A stretch of DNA of 37,496 nt, from contig JAHHTS010000017.1 of the NCBI GenBank assembly GCA_020024475.1, positions 1-37,496 on the forward strand. The letters are read 5' to 3'. Of the stretch, positions 1-8,395 are shown one piece after another; position 1 is the stretch's first letter; each line of letters starts with the position of its first letter. Both the position numbers and the translations under genes were made by a program. Below the pieces are notes generated by a model. The model was given only the letters and a program-made list of their open reading frames with translations. It was not told the DNA's origin and did not search any database. Source of the stretch: Oscillospiraceae bacterium. GTDB lineage: Bacteria; Bacillota; Clostridia; Oscillospirales; Ruminococcaceae.

Positions 1-37
1 TGCATTTCTGCTAATAATCGAACGCTTTTTACTAACC

Positions 38-77
38 GTCTCGTATAGGAATCGAGCCTATAATTGAGTCTTAGGAG
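38..77. repeat. Left attachment site (copy of tRNA-Arg 3' half)
   Basis: This 40-base stretch repeats 37304-37343 with one difference (G at 56, A in the right copy; this is the T-loop of the tRNA). It begins at the acceptor 3' end and stops exactly at the anticodon loop. Looser similarity continues leftward to about position 10, including the shared word TCGAACGCT. There is no 5' half, so it is not a tRNA gene. Bases 1-37 would be the chromosomal flank. Confidence 0.82.
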
Positions 78-429
78 AGCGAGTAGGTTCTGTCAATTCC
101 AGTCAAGAACTATCATTATAAACCCATTATTCTCAAGGGTTATTTCCACTTCCGAGTTCAATTCAGTCAATTTCTGTACCCCACATGTATGCCTTAGATA
201 AGTATAGAATATTAGCTAATTATTTGCTGCAGCTAATACTCGGGTGACACCTTATTGTCACTTCAATTCTGAAGAACATGGCTACCATCCTCCAAACCTT
301 CGAGAATGATAAACTATATAAAATTGAACTGATTTATTTACATATATAATATCGCACTTGAGACTGGCTGTCTACAGTGTTTTGACTACTGATAATGTAA
401 GTTTATTAGACCAATGTTTTTTCTATGGG
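78..429. other. Left-end non-coding region
   Basis: I see no gene here. It holds TTAGCTAA at 212-219 and AGCTAA at 231-236, the same words that cluster at the right end of the element (36989-37283). It also has an inverted repeat GTGACA-6-TGTCAC at 244-261. Its place between the attachment copy and the integrase side fits arm-type integrase or excisionase binding sites, but that is inference. Confidence 0.4.
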
Positions 430-1530
430 CTACGATAATTTTTTCAAAATCTTTTTCTCATTTATTCTTGAGAAGTTACTTAACTGATAGGATCTAACTC
501 TTGTCTTAACAATGATTGGAATCAAAAACCCGTTATTTACGAGCTTTACACATCTATTAATAATCGTTTTATTTGTTACTCCAATTATTTTGCTTACCTC
601 AATTGGTGTAAACTCGTATAATCGCTTTTTTAATAGAAATGCTAAGAATTCCTTTTCTTTTGCATTTAAATAAGACAGACTTCCATCTAGTTCATCGTTC
701 TCGGATTCTTTGGATAACTCGTATACCTTTTTTGAATACAATTCCACCATTCTTAAAAAATAATTGATCCAAATTTCTGGATGCGGGGGATTCTCTCTCC
801 CTGAATAATATAGGGCAGGTAATCCCATTTGTAGCGATGCATAATACTCATCTGGATCATAAGCAAAATATTCTTCCAATGAACCTATTCCATTAAAACC
901 ATAGCCATAATAATCAAGAATATATCCTGACATTAGCCTAGCTGTTCTCCCATTTCCATCTTCAAAAGGATGAATAGTAACCAATTGATAATGAACTACA
1001 GCAGCAATAATCAGCGGGTGGTCATCTGTAGTATTTACATATTCCACAAGTTCATCCAACAAGTCTGGTATATCTATATACTCTGGTGGAACATATTCTG
1101 CTGCTCCTGTTTCTGAATCATATACTGCAAATAACATCCCTGGTGGCATAGGACCTCTTAATCCTATCTTTTCTTTTGAAGCACCTTTTTCGACCATTGC
1201 CTGCACTTCCAGAATCATTTCTTTTGAAAAGTGTTCTTTCTTTTTCAACTTTTCTTCTAAAAGATTTAAAGCTAGATAATAATTACGAACCTCTTGCTCT
1301 GGTTTTAAAAAATGTTTGTGCGGATCACTTTCAATAGCTTCATTTGCCTGTTTTTCAGTCAATGGATTTCCTTCAATCTTATTAGAAGCATAAGAACTCT
1401 TTTTCTTAGAATTTTTTCTAAGTCTATTTTTTGTAACAGGTGGTATTTCTATCGTGCTGAGAGAAAAACGCTTTTCATCTATTTCCGACATCCTTTTTAA
1501 AATTTCATTTGTTAGTGTAACTTTAATCAT
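430..1530 (-). CDS. Fic family protein, with N-terminal inhibitory motif
   Basis: Fic proteins usually transfer AMP from ATP onto target hydroxyl groups, or remove it. The full motif HPFEDGNGRTAR is present at about residues 187-198 and includes the catalytic His and the phosphate-binding loop. Near the N terminus (about 49-54) is SNKIEG, matching the (S/T)xxxE(G/N) inhibitory helix of self-inhibited Fic proteins. The C-terminal 70 residues look like a winged helix (IGVTNKTIINRCVKL). I chose the ATG at 1530 because AAGGAGG lies about eight bases upstream; a GTG at 1539 overlaps that site. It is 366 residues, normal for this Fic-plus-wHTH type. It is the outermost gene on the integrase side, a typical cargo position. 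Its target cannot be read from sequence, and no separate antitoxin gene is visible. Confidence 0.88.
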   Translation of the reverse strand: MIKVTLTNEILKRMSEIDEKRFSLSTIEIPPVTKNRLRKNSKKKSSYASNKIEGNPLTEKQANEAIESDPHKHFLKPEQEVRNYYLALNLLEEKLKKKEHFSKEMILEVQAMVEKGASKEKIGLRGPMPPGMLFAVYDSETGAAEYVPPEYIDIPDLLDELVEYVNTTDDHPLIIAAVVHYQLVTIHPFEDGNGRTARLMSGYILDYYGYGFNGIGSLEEYFAYDPDEYYASLQMGLPALYYSGRENPPHPEIWINYFLRMVELYSKKVYELSKESENDELDGSLSYLNAKEKEFLAFLLKKRLYEFTPIEVSKIIGVTNKTIINRCVKLVNNGFLIPIIVKTRVRSYQLSNFSRINEKKILKKLS

Positions 1531-1617
1531 ATTTTCCACCTCCTTTTTATCTATATATTATATCGTTTTATAAACTGTTTTTCCACTAAATTTACACTAT
1601 TTTTTCACTATTTTTTA

Positions 1618-2860
1618 TTACTTGATTGCTTTCGCCAATGAAGCCAACAATGCTTTCATCTCTGGATTGGCTAATACTTTTGCAAGTAATTCTGCATCAA
1701 CATCATCCGGAACTGCCATTGTTTTTATATCTGTTTCAGAATGTATTTTAGGATCTAAATTTTTCTTTTCATAAAATGCTTCTTCAAATAATTCTGCGTT
1801 TCTCTGTCGATCCTCATCTATGATATGTGAATATACCTCTGTTACCATATCAACCTGTGAATGACCTGAATCTCCCTGAACTGCTTTGATATCTCCACCA
1901 TTTAATTTTAATTTATAGGTTACACTACTGTGTCGGAAACTATGAAATACAACAGGAGGCAAATTATAATCTTCAATCAACTTTTTCAGCTGACTGCGAA
2001 TTGCCCCTTCTCCTATTGGATTTCCAAATGTAGTGGCCATCACTAAATTATAATCTATATACTCTTCTCCTAATATGCTTTTTGCTTCTTCTTGCTCTGC
2101 CTTCCATTGAACTAACATATTTGCAACACTCTTTGGAAGAAACACTTTGCGAACACTACTTTCTGTCTTAGGTGTTTTTAAGATCATAACTGTTGTATTT
2201 TTCTTATGTAGAGATGGAAATACAAGAAGTACATCTTTACCATCAAGATCTTTTAAAGACTCTTTTTTACACGCTGCGCTTCTTTGTTAATATAAACAAA
2301 GGCCCTGTTCTCTTCAATAGCTTCAGGTGTTATATCTACACAATCCCATGTTAATCCAAGCAATTCGCCTAATCGTAATGAACATGAAAAAGATAGATTA
2401 ATTGCCAATTTCAGTCTGGTGTCTTCACATACTTCCATCGCATACATTAATGTATCTGCTGTCCAAATTTTCCTTTTTTGTGATTTATGCTTTGGAACTG
2501 TTGCGTATGTACAAGGATTTTTTCTATCATTTCCCACTTTATTGCCTGTTCAAAACAATTACGGAGTAATTTGTGAATGTTTCTAACAGTAGAAGCTGTA
2601 ATGTATTCTTCTCTTTTGTTCCCTTTGATAGGATTGGAGACAGCTTTTGTCTGCAACAATCTCTGATAAAATTTCTCTATAAATCTTGTATTTATTTCTG
2701 ACAGCTTTACGGATCCGATTAATGGCTCAATATAGTTTCTGATTAATTCAACATTACCTTCATATGTAGATAATGCCCAATTTTCCTTACCATACAAAGC
2801 AACATACTCTGTAAGAAGATCGGATAAGGTATTGCACTTTCTTACAACAAGAGAACTCAT
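1618..2860 (-). pseudogene. int: Tyrosine integrase, broken by two frameshifts
   Basis: Three pieces in different frames together make one phage/ICE-type tyrosine recombinase. The N-terminal core-binding part is at 2447-2860. The middle piece holds the first catalytic Arg (CSLRLGELLGL). The C-terminal piece at 1618-2187 holds HSFRH, GHS and the tyrosine in VYSHI. Each break is a minus-1 shift at a run of six A (T6 on the plus strand at 2518-2523 and 2273-2278); one more A restores the family sequence each time (WEMIEKNPCTYATVPKHK and RVKKESLKDLDG). The second site reads A_AAA_AAG in frame, a known minus-1 slippery heptamer. The N-terminal frame stays open upstream of ATG 2860 to a TAG at 2945-2947 and reads WETYETSIEAKKRKREIEYK, so the true start is unclear and overlaps the helix-turn-helix gene. 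Confidence 0.8.
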
Positions 2861-2912
2861 TTCTTGTTTATATTCAATTTCTCTTTTTCTTTTTTTTGCC
2901 TCTATACTGGTT

Positions 2913-3659
2913 TCATATGTTTCCCACTTTTGCTTTCTCTTCCGCTACCAGTTCCTCATACTCATTTGACGGATCAAGCTTGTAATAATCTTGCCCTTCT
3001 AAAAACTTTTGAAAGCTTTCTTTTGTAATTCTTTTTTTCTCAGCAATTACGATACTTTCAAAAAAATGACTGTATTTAGATTGATTTAAAATGTTATAAA
3101 CCTGTTGTCTTTCAATACCTAATAACCTTGCCATTTCCGGCATGGTGATTGTTGCATTTTCAAGCTCCTGATCTTTTTTCTTGTCTTCTCTTGTTCGGTA
3201 CTTTGATTGACCTTCATACCACTTCTTGAAATCTTTTTTAGGAATTCTGATCCAATAATCTACCGTTACAGTTCTAATTCCTTCTCTTTTAATCAGTTCA
3301 TAGACACTACTTGTTGTAATATCCAATAGTTCAGAGATATCCGTTACAGAATATGACCATTTTTTTAGAATCTTCCCTGGCTCTTCGCCTGTCACCTTGC
3401 GATACTTCACTTGATTTGCGTACCAATTTTCAAAGCTTTCAATATTTACTCTCATCTGACCAGCTATTTCTTTACACTCAAAAAAATTTTTATGAACTAA
3501 CCAATATCGATCCGTCTTCTTTAATCCTAATAAATTTCCCATTTCTGGTACTGTCATCCAAGTTTTTTCTTTTGGTGGAAGTCTCTTATATTGACTATGT
3601 TCTTCTATGTCAAAAAGTACATCTTCGATTGTTTTTTCTTCTATTACATTCTCTTTCAT
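2913..3659 (-). CDS. Three-repeat helix-turn-helix DNA-binding protein
   Basis: The protein carries three successive excisionase/MerR-like helix-turn-helix units (HTH_17 style). They read WMTVPEMGNLLGLKKTDRYWL, YSVTDISELLDITTSSVYEL and ITMPEMARLLGIERQQVYNI. Each is followed by a wing of the form R(I/V)..(K/E)SF..WY or KKDFKKWYEG. Such proteins sit beside integrases on Clostridia elements and may act as directionality factors or regulators. I chose ATG 3659, which has GGGAG about nine bases upstream; an in-frame ATG at 3689 is possible. The 3' end overlaps the open frame of the integrase, which suggests translational coupling. The function is inferred from domains and position only. Confidence 0.7.
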   Translation of the reverse strand: MKENVIEEKTIEDVLFDIEEHSQYKRLPPKEKTWMTVPEMGNLLGLKKTDRYWLVHKNFFECKEIAGQMRVNIESFENWYANQVKYRKVTGEEPGKILKKWSYSVTDISELLDITTSSVYELIKREGIRTVTVDYWIRIPKKDFKKWYEGQSKYRTREDKKKDQELENATITMPEMARLLGIERQQVYNILNQSKYSHFFESIVIAEKKRITKESFQKFLEGQDYYKLDPSNEYEELVAEEKAKVGNI

Positions 3660-3758
3660 TTGATAATCTCTCCCTTCCATCTGCATCATACATCATCTTC
3701 AAATAAAAAATTAGGATGTCGATTCAGACTTTTCATCCAAATCAACATCCCAGATTTT

Positions 3759-3935
3759 TTACTCCGTCTGATTATCAAGCCAATCATCAAAGCTCTTTTT
3801 TGAAATTCTATACTTTCCTCCATCAAGCTGGATCCAACGAAATTCTTTTTTCTTCAGCAATGCATATACCGTTGGGCGGCTTACATCTAATATCTCCTGA
3901 ATTTCTTTTACGGTGTAACATCTTTTTTCTGACAT
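3759..3935 (-). CDS. xis: Excisionase-like helix-turn-helix protein
   Basis: A 58-residue protein that is almost entirely one winged helix-turn-helix of the excisionase type: YTVKEIQEILDVSRPTVYAL, then a wing ending in YRISKKSFDDWLDNQ. Excisionases bind near the attachment sites and steer the integrase toward excision. It lies directly upstream of the triple-HTH gene and integrase, in the same direction, as in many integrative elements. I chose ATG 3935 because GAGGG lies about seven bases before it; an upstream ATG at 3953 has no clear ribosome site. With the integrase broken it may now act only as a regulator. Confidence 0.72.
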   Translation of the reverse strand: MSEKRCYTVKEIQEILDVSRPTVYALLKKKEFRWIQLDGGKYRISKKSFDDWLDNQTE

Positions 3936-4097
3936 ATAAAAGCCCTCTTTCATTCAAATATTATGAAGGAAATATTTCTCCTTCTATATATCAGAACGTA
4001 AAAGAAGGTTTTTACAAACATTCTTTTAATTTTTTTCGAATATCTAAATTCAGCAGTTAACCCACAAAATGCTTTTAATGTGAGTAAATTGGTATCT

Positions 4098-4245
4098 CTT
4101 GCGAGTTTTTTACTAGTTAACTCGCAGAAAAACTCGTATAAAAAAGTCCGTAATCCCAGTATTTACAAGCATTTCTGCAGTTTATAATTTTTCTTGCGAG
4201 TTTTCTTGCGAGTTTTTTTAATATAACTCGTAAGAAAACTCGTAA
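4098..4245. repeat. Cluster of GCGAGTT / AACTCG(C/T) inverted repeats
   Basis: The word (T)TGCGAGTT and its complement AACTCG(C/T) occur many times. One pair is GCGAGTT at 4101-4107 with AACTCGC at 4119-4125. A larger arm of 21 bases at 4194-4214 is mirrored at 4225-4245 with two mismatches, each arm holding two copies of the word. The cluster lies between the 3' end of the AlbA_2 gene and the excisionase promoter region. No T-tract follows on either strand, so it is not an ordinary terminator. It may be an operator controlling the xis-int group, possibly bound by the AlbA_2 protein (inference). Confidence 0.6.
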
Positions 4246-4247
4246 TG

Positions 4248-5909
4248 TTAAATCTTCACATAATATGAATATTTACCGTGTTTACTAATATCCAATATCC
4301 CTTCTTTCCTCATTTTATCAATAGTACTTCTTGCTTGTTGCTTGGTAAATCCACACATTTCTTGGATTTTAGCAGAAGTTATCTTATCATTGCTCTCCAT
4401 TTCTAAATAATCGATAATCATATTTTTAGCTTTAATATACTGTATCGTTTTATCTCTTGTATATTCAATATCAGATTTCAGTACTGCATACACTTTAGCT
4501 GTTAACATATACGCTTTTCCAACAACCTCAATCAGTCCATTTGCGATTAATTTATTGCATGATTTTTTTGTTTCTTCTAATGATTTCTGAACTGTATTCG
4601 CTAAAACCGATAATGATTCTTTACGATTATCCATTAAATCTCTCAATATCATCATCTCCGCCAATGACATTATTTCACTATTTTGTTCTTGTATTTCGAC
4701 AATAAACTTGACAAATTCTGTATTATCAATTGCATTATATATCGTTAAAGAAACTGCATCATTAAAGGACTTATATCGTGGATATGGCTTACCTAAAGAA
4801 ACCATATCTTTAAACATAATATCTACACCTTGTCCTGTTCTCTGTACATATTTTAAATTTTGCAAGGTTTCAGCAATTAGCTTATTTCTCGGAACAGATG
4901 GATGTGTAATAATATTTTTCTCTGTAATCCCATCTAGAAAGCCACCAGGATTTTCAATAACGATTCTATCCGGATAGTGCTTTACATATATAGCAGCATT
5001 GCTTTGATAATCTCTATGTGACAAAGCATTCAACAATGCTTCTTGAAATACTCTTTCTGGAAATTCTTCTATTTCTAATCTAAATAAACCGATTTGGATA
5101 TTTTGTATTCTACCATATGTCTGAATTCTTTCTGTTAGTTTATCTATAATATTTATCAATGATGTTTTTAAATCCAACCTTGCATCGTATTCTTCTAAAT
5201 TATTAGCAGAATAATGTAAATAAATAACTTCTGCTTGCGGCAACATCATTTGAATTGATGATTCCTTTCCTACAAATAATAAACCTGCAACTGTAAGTCG
5301 TTCTACATCTCCATCAAGCTTCGTCAACTGTAAATCCCTTAAAAATTCATTATCTTCTAAATCTGGAAGGGTTGATTTAGGATCTCTAACTCTAAGTTTT
5401 TCTTTCAATCTATAAACCTCAAGTTTATTTACATCCTCAAGTGTACTTTCACTTATAATTCTTCCCGAAAAATCCGGATTATGAATAGATGAATATACAT
5501 TACTTAATTCATCTGGATACAGTGGTTTTGAATTCTTTCCTAAACGTTTTAAACATCTTCCATCTGTAGTTGTATATGTTTTTCCGTCTGATTTAACAGA
5601 AATTGCAATAATCAATTTTCCATCATATTCAAAATCTTCTATTTCTGTAAATAATGATGGTCGTGTCTTATCATAAATTCCTTCTATAATTCGTTGACTA
5701 TCATAATTTTTATCACATCCTGTGACTTCAATAGGATTATCTTCTACACCAAAATAAACCGTCCCGCCTTTACAATTGGCAAAAGCAATTAACTCATCCA
5801 CAGCAAGAGAAATAATTTCTTTTTGATTCCTCGCCTTAATCCAAGACTTAAATTCAACAGTATCCGTTTCTCCTCTATCTAGAATTTTTTTAAATTCATC
5901 TGCTTTCAT
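4248..5909 (-). CDS. Schlafen/AlbA_2-type DNA-binding regulator with HATPase-like domain
   Basis: The N terminus (about 1-125) matches the AlbA_2 (divergent AAA-4, Schlafen-like) domain: E-T-D-T-V-E-F-K-S near residue 15-22, then ELIAFANCKGGTVYFGVED. The middle (about 285-385) matches the HATPase_c_4 region often labelled RecG-like: EALLNALSHRDY, VIENPGGF and RTGQGVD. The C terminus (about 410-553) holds winged-helix segments such as SAKIQEMCGFTKQQARSTID. Such proteins are presumed transcriptional regulators on mobile elements, sometimes tied to stress or defence. The 553 residues are full length for the family. The repeat cluster just past its 3' end is a candidate binding site. Its ATG at 5909 has an AGAGGTGAT-type ribosome site upstream. 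Confidence 0.78.
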   Translation of the reverse strand: MKADEFKKILDRGETDTVEFKSWIKARNQKEIISLAVDELIAFANCKGGTVYFGVEDNPIEVTGCDKNYDSQRIIEGIYDKTRPSLFTEIEDFEYDGKLIIAISVKSDGKTYTTTDGRCLKRLGKNSKPLYPDELSNVYSSIHNPDFSGRIISESTLEDVNKLEVYRLKEKLRVRDPKSTLPDLEDNEFLRDLQLTKLDGDVERLTVAGLLFVGKESSIQMMLPQAEVIYLHYSANNLEEYDARLDLKTSLINIIDKLTERIQTYGRIQNIQIGLFRLEIEEFPERVFQEALLNALSHRDYQSNAAIYVKHYPDRIVIENPGGFLDGITEKNIITHPSVPRNKLIAETLQNLKYVQRTGQGVDIMFKDMVSLGKPYPRYKSFNDAVSLTIYNAIDNTEFVKFIVEIQEQNSEIMSLAEMMILRDLMDNRKESLSVLANTVQKSLEETKKSCNKLIANGLIEVVGKAYMLTAKVYAVLKSDIEYTRDKTIQYIKAKNMIIDYLEMESNDKITSAKIQEMCGFTKQQARSTIDKMRKEGILDISKHGKYSYYVKI

Positions 5910-6296
5910 TCTATAATCACCTCTAAAAAATTACATTTATCTTTTTCTTAATGGCAATGCTATCAAAGTCCCTTACAATACAAAAATTGTATCATAATCT
6001 GGCATATTATCCCGTTCTTCTCGAATAGAAGGGTGGGCTGCTGGATTATTCATTTCCACTGTAATTCTTACACTATGTTTCTTATGTCATTTGATTTCCT
6101 TAATATTTTACTATAAAAACCCTACTCCTACAATTCCATAAAATCATACAAAATAAATTTTTTCACAGATTTGTTTGTAAAATACCCCTTCTGCGTTCTG
6201 ATATATGAGAGGGTTAATCTTTCAAGAGCAAGATCCACTCATGTTTAACGTTATAGCATTTCTGCTTCCGTTAACCTTATGGGTTTTCATCTTGCT
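5910..6296. other. Divergent intergenic region
   Basis: This gap separates the minus-strand AlbA_2 gene from the plus-strand mobilization genes. I see no gene. The left part must hold the AlbA_2 promoter and the right part leads into the candidate oriT. AT-rich runs are present but I could not single out a convincing promoter. Confidence 0.4.
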
Positions 6297-6346
6297 GGGG
6301 ATTTCGTTTCCCCATACCCTCGAAGATTTAGACGTTTTTTACGTCT
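6297..6346 (+). other. Candidate origin of transfer (oriT)
   Basis: A hairpin GGGGA-7-TCCCC at 6297-6313 is followed by ATACCCTCG, and then a perfect hairpin AGACGT-5-ACGTCT at 6330-6346. It lies about 110 bases before mobC and the relaxase gene. Relaxases of this class nick next to short inverted repeats just upstream of their own gene, so position and structure fit oriT. The exact nick site cannot be read. Confidence 0.5.
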
Positions 6347-6374
6347 ATTAGCTTCCACCTAAAGGTGTACGCAT

Positions 6375-6419
6375 CACTAATTTCTATATCGGAAGGGACA
6401 GCCGATATCTTAATTAGTG
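6375..6419 (+). promoter_or_regulatory. Nested inverted repeat before mobC
   Basis: Outer arms CACTAATT (6375-6382) and AATTAGTG (6412-6419) enclose inner arms ATATCGG (6386-6392) and CCGATAT (6402-6408). The result is one long interrupted stem 40 bases before the mobC start. It could be a MobC or relaxase binding site, part of oriT, or an RNA structure in the mob leader. Confidence 0.5.
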
Positions 6420-6459
6420 GCATCACTGCATGATGGAAAAATCAAAGGAAAGGAGGAAC

Positions 6460-6843
6460 ATGAAAAAACGAAAGCAGACTGAATTATCACATCCTAATTT
6501 TGTTGCTGTGCGGCTATCAGATACGGAGATAACCATATTGGATCAGGCTTGTGCTTCTTTAGGTACAACTCGTTCCGAATATTTGCGAAGGCTTCTAACT
6601 GAAAAGAAAATTTACAACAATGTAGAAATTGTTGCAGACATGAAATTGCTACGGGAGCTGGTCGGACAATACGGCAAGATTGGTTCCAATCTGAATCAGA
6701 TCGCCAAGTATTTTAATACCGGTGGAATACATTCCCAGGCAATGGAAAATGAAATCCATCAATGTATCTCTGATCTCTTCCTTTTAAGAAAAAAGGTGTT
6801 AGAAATGGCAGGTGATTTTCATGGCAATACTAAAACACATTAA
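6460..6843 (+). CDS. mobC: MobC-like relaxosome accessory protein
   Basis: A 127-residue protein. Its N-terminal half reads as a ribbon-helix-helix (VAVRLSDTEITILDQACASLGTTRSEYLRRLL). The C-terminal helix block contains the MobC-family signature GQYGKIGSNLNQIAKYFN. Such proteins bind oriT, help melt it and recruit the relaxase. I chose ATG 6460 because AAAGGAGG sits directly upstream; an ATG at 6430 lies before that site. Its 3' end overlaps the relaxase start by 23 bases, so the two are translationally coupled. Confidence 0.88.
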   Translation: MKKRKQTELSHPNFVAVRLSDTEITILDQACASLGTTRSEYLRRLLTEKKIYNNVEIVADMKLLRELVGQYGKIGSNLNQIAKYFNTGGIHSQAMENEIHQCISDLFLLRKKVLEMAGDFHGNTKTH

Positions 6844-8368
6844 AAGCAGAAATGCCAACTATTCGGATGCCATTGATTATCTGCTTTTTCAACATGATGA
6901 GAGTACCGGGAAAAAGATAAAAGACGAGATGGGACGAAGTATTTTAAGAGATGAATTCTATATGGATGGTCTCAACTGTGATCCAATGTCTTTTGATAAG
7001 GAATGTAGTTTAACTAATGCAAAATTTCATAAAAACAAAAAATCTTCTGAAATCAAAAGCCACCATTATATCATCAGCTTTGATCCGAATGATACATCGG
7101 AATGTGGGCTGACTGGGAAAAAAGCTCATGAACTATGTATGGAACTTGCAAAAAAAATATTTCCCGGATATCAGGCTCTTATCGTAACGCATACCGATGG
7201 TCACAATGGTTCCGGCAATATTCATACACATATTGTAATCAACAGCGTCCGTAAGGAAGCTGTCAAAAGACAAAGCTACATGAATAAGCCCCATGAAGAA
7301 ATTGCCGGATACAAGCACCGATCCACAAATAGATTTCTGAATTATTTCAAAAAGGAGCTTACGGAAATGTGCATCCAGGAAGGCCTTCATCAAATTGATC
7401 TTCTCTCTCCGGCTGAAATGAAAGTGACACAGGCGGAATATATGGCTCAAAAATCCGGACAGAAAAAATTAGAAGAGATAAATAAAAAAATCATTGCTGA
7501 TGGATTAAAACCAACTTCCACTACATTTCAAACGCAGAAACAAGAACTCAGAAATGTTATCGAAGAATGCAGCTTATCTTCCAAAAACTTTCAGGAATTC
7601 CAATCACTGCTTTTTGAAAAATATCAGATTTCTGTCATTGAAGAAAGAGGAAGATATCGCTATCTCCATCCAGATCGAAACAAACGAATAACAGAAAAAG
7701 CACTCGGAACCCAATATGGGAAAGAACATTTGGAACAGTTCTTCTTACGAAAAGATCCGATGACCATTCTTTATGTCAGATCGCATTTACGGTTGGTAGT
7801 AGATCTGCAAAAAAATGTAAAAGCAATGCAAAGTCCTGGATATGCGCATCAGGTAAAGATACCCAACCTCCAGGAAATGGCAAATACCATTATCTATGTG
7901 CAGGAACACGGATACAATTCCCAAACCGAGTTAAAAGATGCCTTTTCCAAAAATCAAAAACAGTTAGAGCAGGCAACTAATCAGCTTATGGAAATGAACG
8001 AGGATTTGAAAAACATCAATCGTCAGATTCATTACTCCGGACAATATTTTGCACACAAGTCAATTTATACTGAATTTTTAAAAGCAAATAGCAAAGGCAG
8101 ATTCCGAAAGGAACACTCTGCTGAAATTCAGGCATATGAAGAAGCCCGTGACTGGCTGAAATCTTTTTATCCAGATGGGAAAATGCTCTCTATCAAATTA
8201 TTAAAAGAACATAAAGCCAGCTTACAGGGACAGATTAATCAGCAAAAATCATCTCTTCAATCCCTAAAGGATCTGACACAAGATTTGAAAACCGTAAACC
8301 AAAATGTGGAAGCAATTCTCCACAATCAGGTTCCCAAAAAACAAAAGGCACAGGAACCCGAATTATAA
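6821..8368 (+). CDS. Relaxase / mobilization nuclease (MobP-type)
   Basis: The enzyme nicks oriT and leads the strand into the recipient. The N-terminal catalytic domain (about 1-200) has HHYIISFDP at 81-89 and the metal-binding three-His motif HTDGHNGSGNIHTHIVIN at 124-141, as in the Relaxase (PF03432) family. The expected catalytic Tyr lies in the N-terminal part (candidates Y14 and Y20). The C-terminal half (about 360-500) is rich in Lys, Glu and Gln with heptad-like spacing, probably coiled coil. ATG 6821 fits the usual MAILK start; a GTG at 6812 is less likely. At 515 residues it looks full length. It could be mobilized by the secretion system of a co-resident conjugative element, since none is encoded here. 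Confidence 0.9.
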   Translation: MAILKHIKSRNANYSDAIDYLLFQHDESTGKKIKDEMGRSILRDEFYMDGLNCDPMSFDKECSLTNAKFHKNKKSSEIKSHHYIISFDPNDTSECGLTGKKAHELCMELAKKIFPGYQALIVTHTDGHNGSGNIHTHIVINSVRKEAVKRQSYMNKPHEEIAGYKHRSTNRFLNYFKKELTEMCIQEGLHQIDLLSPAEMKVTQAEYMAQKSGQKKLEEINKKIIADGLKPTSTTFQTQKQELRNVIEECSLSSKNFQEFQSLLFEKYQISVIEERGRYRYLHPDRNKRITEKALGTQYGKEHLEQFFLRKDPMTILYVRSHLRLVVDLQKNVKAMQSPGYAHQVKIPNLQEMANTIIYVQEHGYNSQTELKDAFSKNQKQLEQATNQLMEMNEDLKNINRQIHYSGQYFAHKSIYTEFLKANSKGRFRKEHSAEIQAYEEARDWLKSFYPDGKMLSIKLLKEHKASLQGQINQQKSSLQSLKDLTQDLKTVNQNVEAILHNQVPKKQKAQEPEL

Positions 8369-8395
8369 ATTATGTTACGAAGGAGGAATTACAAT

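Noticed and set aside
38..77. A second tRNA gene at the left end
   Set aside because: Only the 3' half is present; the D-arm and 5' acceptor strand are absent, so it is an attachment copy.
4194..4245. Terminator of the AlbA_2 gene
   Set aside because: The stem is strong but no T-run follows on the minus strand.
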